64,000 nt of DNA from Roseiarcus sp963726105 (GTDB lineage: Bacteria; Pseudomonadota; Alphaproteobacteria; Rhizobiales; Beijerinckiaceae), in the NCBI GenBank assembly GCA_963726105.1, contig CAVSBJ010000012.1, positions 615,893-679,892 on the forward strand, written 5' to 3'. The position numbers and the translations under genes were made by a program. This document shows positions 61,646 to 64,000 of this stretch, piece by piece (the first letter of the stretch is position 1; every line of letters begins with the position of its first letter). The notes beneath the pieces were generated by a model that saw only the letters and a list, made by a program, of their open reading frames with translations, had not been told where the DNA came from and searched no databases.

Positions 61646-62500
61646 AATTAGGATTTCCAGGCTCCCTCACCTCAGGTTGTGGTCACGCCTCCCGACGGCG
61701 ATGAAGGCTCGAAAGCGTCCGGTCTCCTCGCCGCCGATCTGCCGCGTGAGCGCGACTGAACCCGCGAATTGAAAAGCTATAGCACGGATTCCGTTTTTCC
61801 GGAAGGGTTTGTCGACTCGACGGTGTGCGGTCTCGCTCGCATCCGAAGCCGCTTCGCCTGGAGCTGGCCGATGAACTCATTCTCTGTCCGCTGGTCGCGC
61901 ACCCGGCCTATCGAGCCACCGGACTTGGGGTGAGCGTGCGCATGGCTTCGTCGAGGTTGAAGTCCGCGCTCTTGCCGGGCCGGTCAGTTTTCGAAGAAGC
62001 GTTCCAGATCCGGGCGGCGCGCGATGATGGCTCGCGCCCCGCTCCTGCAGCTTGCCTCCAGCAGCTGATCGGACCTGATGCGCATTCGATCCGACGCAAT
62101 GGTTCATCGTAAAACCGGACATGGTTTCGAACGGGCTGCCTTCAAGTCCATCCAACAACGATCGATACCGATCGCCTGTGACGAGCGCTGACAACCTGCG
62201 CGCAACAGCGTTTTTTGCGCGAGGCTTTTGGCATCGACCGGATCACGTGAGTTTATGGCTTCTCGATCGGAGCACAGCGGGCTTATCACAGCGCGGCCGT
62301 CTTTCCGGAACAGGTCGAGCGAACCATCGTTGTCTGCGGCAGCGCTCCACGTCGGCGCACAGCCAGCTCTTCCTGAGGTCGCTGCTGGCGACGCTGGTTG
62401 ACATCGCTTGTGTGATCGACGTTGGCTTTTGGCGTCTGTCGGCGAACGCAAGACAAGTGTACGGCGGCACGCGATGTCTCGCGATTAGGGAAACGACGGC
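61646..62500. other. Gene-poor region before the aldonolactone oxidase
   Basis: About 855 bp with no convincing gene. On the minus strand (62098-61997) a 33-residue frame reads MRIRSDQLLEASCRSGARAI then IARRPDLERFFEN and stop, which might be a fragment of a helical DNA-binding or chaperone-like protein, but it is too short to assign. Other frames show no motif. The region looks like decayed sequence attached to the repeat at 61531. Confidence 0.4.
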
Positions 62501-63775
62501 ATGACTGATGTGACCCAAAAGTCTTCGGCGCAGCTGGGGCCGGGCGGGCACTGGCGTAACTGGGTTGGCAACCAATCCTTCATCGCGCGGCACAAGGCGG
62601 AGCCGGATTCTGAGGACGAATTGGCCGCGCTCGTGCATGAGGCCTCGCGACAAAATCTCCCCGTTCGCGTTGCCGGTTCCGGCCATTCCTTCACGCCCAT
62701 AGTCGCAACGAGCGGCCTGCTGCTGAGCTTGAACAACATGCAGGGGCTCGTCAGCGCCGACCTTGATCGCAAGCGCGTCGTCGTGCGCGCGGGCACGAGG
62801 ATTGGCGACATCGGCCGCGCGCTCAAGGAGATTGGTCTGTCGCTTGCCAATCAGGGCGACATCGACACTCAGGCGATCGCCGGCGCCCTTTCAACCGGCA
62901 CGCATGGCACAGGGATCGGACTTGGCTGTCTTTCGTCCCAGGCGGCCGGCATGCGGTTGGTTCAGTCGGATGGATCGGTGTTGGAGCTCGAAGCCGATCG
63001 GGATCCCGAAATGATGGCCGCGGCGCAGGTTTCCATCGGCATGCTCGGGGTGATGTCGGCGATCACGCTGCAGGCGATCCCCGCTTATAATCTCAAGGAG
63101 ACGCTGTGGCGCGAGGATTTCGAGTCCTGCATGGAAAAGCACGACGAACTGGCGAAGAACAATCGCCATTTCAGTTTCTTCTGGTGTCCGGTCGCCAAAT
63201 CCCGACACCTCTACTGCCTGCCCGACGTCGCCGCTGTCTCCAAGGTCAAGCGCGAGCACGACGTTTGCGAGATGAAGGTGATGAACGTCACCGACGAGCA
63301 ACCCTACTCGAACGACAGGAATTTCGAGCGGGTCGCCTACAGTTCAGAAATCTATCCGATCGAATACATCCCGAACTTCCACGAACTCGAATACGCGATC
63401 GCGGTCGAGAACGGGAAGGAGGCGTTGCGGCAAATCCGCGAGCTCATGCGAACCAAACACACGAATTGCATCTATCCGGTGGAATACCGTTTTGTCGCTG
63501 GCGATGCGGGCATGCTGAGCCCTTATTACGAGCGCGCCAGCGTGACGATTTCGGTCTCTGGCGAGCCGGGGATCGACTATTGGAGCTATCTCCTCGACGT
63601 CGATGCGATCCTCCGGCAGTTCGGCGCGCGACCGCACTGGGGCAAGCTGCATTTCAATCGCGCGGACGAAATGCCGTCGCTCTATCCGCGCTTTCACGAC
63701 TTTCAGGCAATCCGCCGTCGACTGGACCCGTCAGGCCGCTTCCTGAACGATCATTTGAGAAACCTGTTCGAGTGA
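62501..63775 (+). CDS. FAD-binding aldonolactone oxidoreductase (D-arabinono-1,4-lactone oxidase family)
   Basis: A 424-residue VAO-type flavoenzyme related to L-gulonolactone and arabinono-lactone oxidases. N-terminal FAD domain: WRNWVGNQSFIARHKAEPDS, VRVAGSGHSFTPIVATSGLL (FAD-binding GSGHSF; the preceding residue is Ala, so no covalent histidyl-FAD of the usual kind is evident), VRAGTRIGDIGRALKEIGLS and ALSTGTHGTGIGLGCLSSQA. C-terminal ALO domain: FSFFWCP, VEYRFVAGDAGMLSPYYERA and the diagnostic HWGKLHFN (HWxK near residue 385). It oxidises a sugar lactone, donor unknown. Start ATG 62501; no neighbour explains its role. Confidence 0.9.
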   Translation: MTDVTQKSSAQLGPGGHWRNWVGNQSFIARHKAEPDSEDELAALVHEASRQNLPVRVAGSGHSFTPIVATSGLLLSLNNMQGLVSADLDRKRVVVRAGTRIGDIGRALKEIGLSLANQGDIDTQAIAGALSTGTHGTGIGLGCLSSQAAGMRLVQSDGSVLELEADRDPEMMAAAQVSIGMLGVMSAITLQAIPAYNLKETLWREDFESCMEKHDELAKNNRHFSFFWCPVAKSRHLYCLPDVAAVSKVKREHDVCEMKVMNVTDEQPYSNDRNFERVAYSSEIYPIEYIPNFHELEYAIAVENGKEALRQIRELMRTKHTNCIYPVEYRFVAGDAGMLSPYYERASVTISVSGEPGIDYWSYLLDVDAILRQFGARPHWGKLHFNRADEMPSLYPRFHDFQAIRRRLDPSGRFLNDHLRNLFE

Positions 63776-63961
63776 CGAACGGGTCGTCAGCGCGCCCGTG
63801 TCGGTCAGCTCCGGTGAAACACAACGCATCTCGGCGAGGACTTTGCATCGAGCGCCGGATGGTCGCCGAAACGATTTTGGTCGTTGATGGAGGATGACCT
63901 GGCAATGACCGCGACCATGACGCTGGCCGCCCAAAGCCTGCGCTGCGACCTTCAACGCTTG

Positions 63962-64000
63962 GTGAGCGCGGTGGGAATCGAACCCACGACCCTCTGATTA
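63962..64000 (-). tRNA. tRNA gene, 3' part (probably tRNA-Lys), cut by the window edge
   Basis: On the minus strand the end reads GTGGG-TTCGATT-CCCAC (T arm), acceptor strand CGCGCTC, discriminator A and encoded CCA (63964-63962). The inner edge TAATCAGAGGG fits an anticodon loop ending in U36-A37-A38 and a TCAG stem strand. U36 means codons starting with A; the whole pattern best matches alphaproteobacterial tRNA-Lys (loop CTTTTAA). Anticodon itself is outside the window. Confidence 0.8.

Overview
The window reads as a high-GC chromosomal segment of an alphaproteobacterium, most likely of the order Hyphomicrobiales (Rhizobiales). The best evidence is the synteny dusB-ntrB-ntrC-ntrY-ntrX-hfq-hflX on the right, the Nfu type, the hut genes, and REP-like repeats of the GTCAT...GAGCGAAGC...GATCCAG kind. 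A family-level guess (Beijerinckiaceae/Methylocystaceae) is inference only.

Layout, left to right. 1-5.6 kb: histidine utilisation, with hutF (cut by the left edge) divergent from hutI-hutH-[hutG remnant]-hutU. The deformylase gene hutG is a decayed fragment ended by a REP-like element. 5.8-7.0 kb: TetR-type regulator and divergent PPOX-family protein around a palindromic operator. 7.0-8.7 kb: cobalt-type nitrile hydratase nthA-nthB plus accessory gene. 8.8-11.2 kb: DNA topoisomerase IB and an aldo/keto reductase. 11.3-17.5 kb: a polar amino acid ABC importer (SBP-permease-permease-ATPase, with a REP hairpin after the SBP gene) divergent from a three-gene catabolic set (RraA-like aldolase, lactonase-like amidohydrolase, FMN 2-hydroxy acid dehydrogenase). 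17.5-18.8 kb: a graveyard of a regulator fragment and two transposase remnants. 18.9-24.6 kb: phosphoketolase, an ABC transporter membrane half without its ATPase, a methyltransferase, and an intact-looking IS5/IS427-type element inserted at the edge of a decamer-phased repeat. 24.7-32 kb: catalase, aquaporin, and a cupin-paoA-paoB-paoC molybdenum aldehyde oxidoreductase operon preceded by three ACGTTGGT boxes exactly 21 bp apart. 32.3-34.5 kb: LysE exporter and an AT-richer island of frameshifted unknown genes. 34.7-43.2 kb: Nfu scaffold, a membrane methyltransferase, a ribose-type sugar ABC importer, trpG-trpD-trpC. 43.2-49.5 kb: parE, a two-domain cold-shock protein, mazG convergent with hfq-hflX. 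49.7-58 kb: the two nitrogen two-component systems NtrYX and NtrBC with dusB, split by an extra insert. 58-64 kb: YdcF, cysteine synthase, a broken alanyl-tRNA editing gene, a sulfurtransferase, a repeat-rich gap, an aldonolactone oxidase and the 3' part of a tRNA (probably tRNA-Lys).

The most unusual signal is a dispersed repeat family. Three loci (23626, 34416, 61531) carry units of TAAACGC/GCGTTTA spaced exactly 10 bp apart as a dyad. Two of these (34416 and 61531) share a conserved head, CGTAACCCATTGAAAAG. A fourth locus (54109) has the same head followed by a different 10-bp-phased motif (TCCAA), lies at the 3' end of a small HTH gene, and interrupts the normally contiguous ntrC-ntrY pair. 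No complete new defence or biosynthetic system was found. The other main observations are gene decay (hutG, alaX, the 33-34 kb island), the 21-bp-spaced boxes, and an IS whose transposase stop codon comes from the target site.
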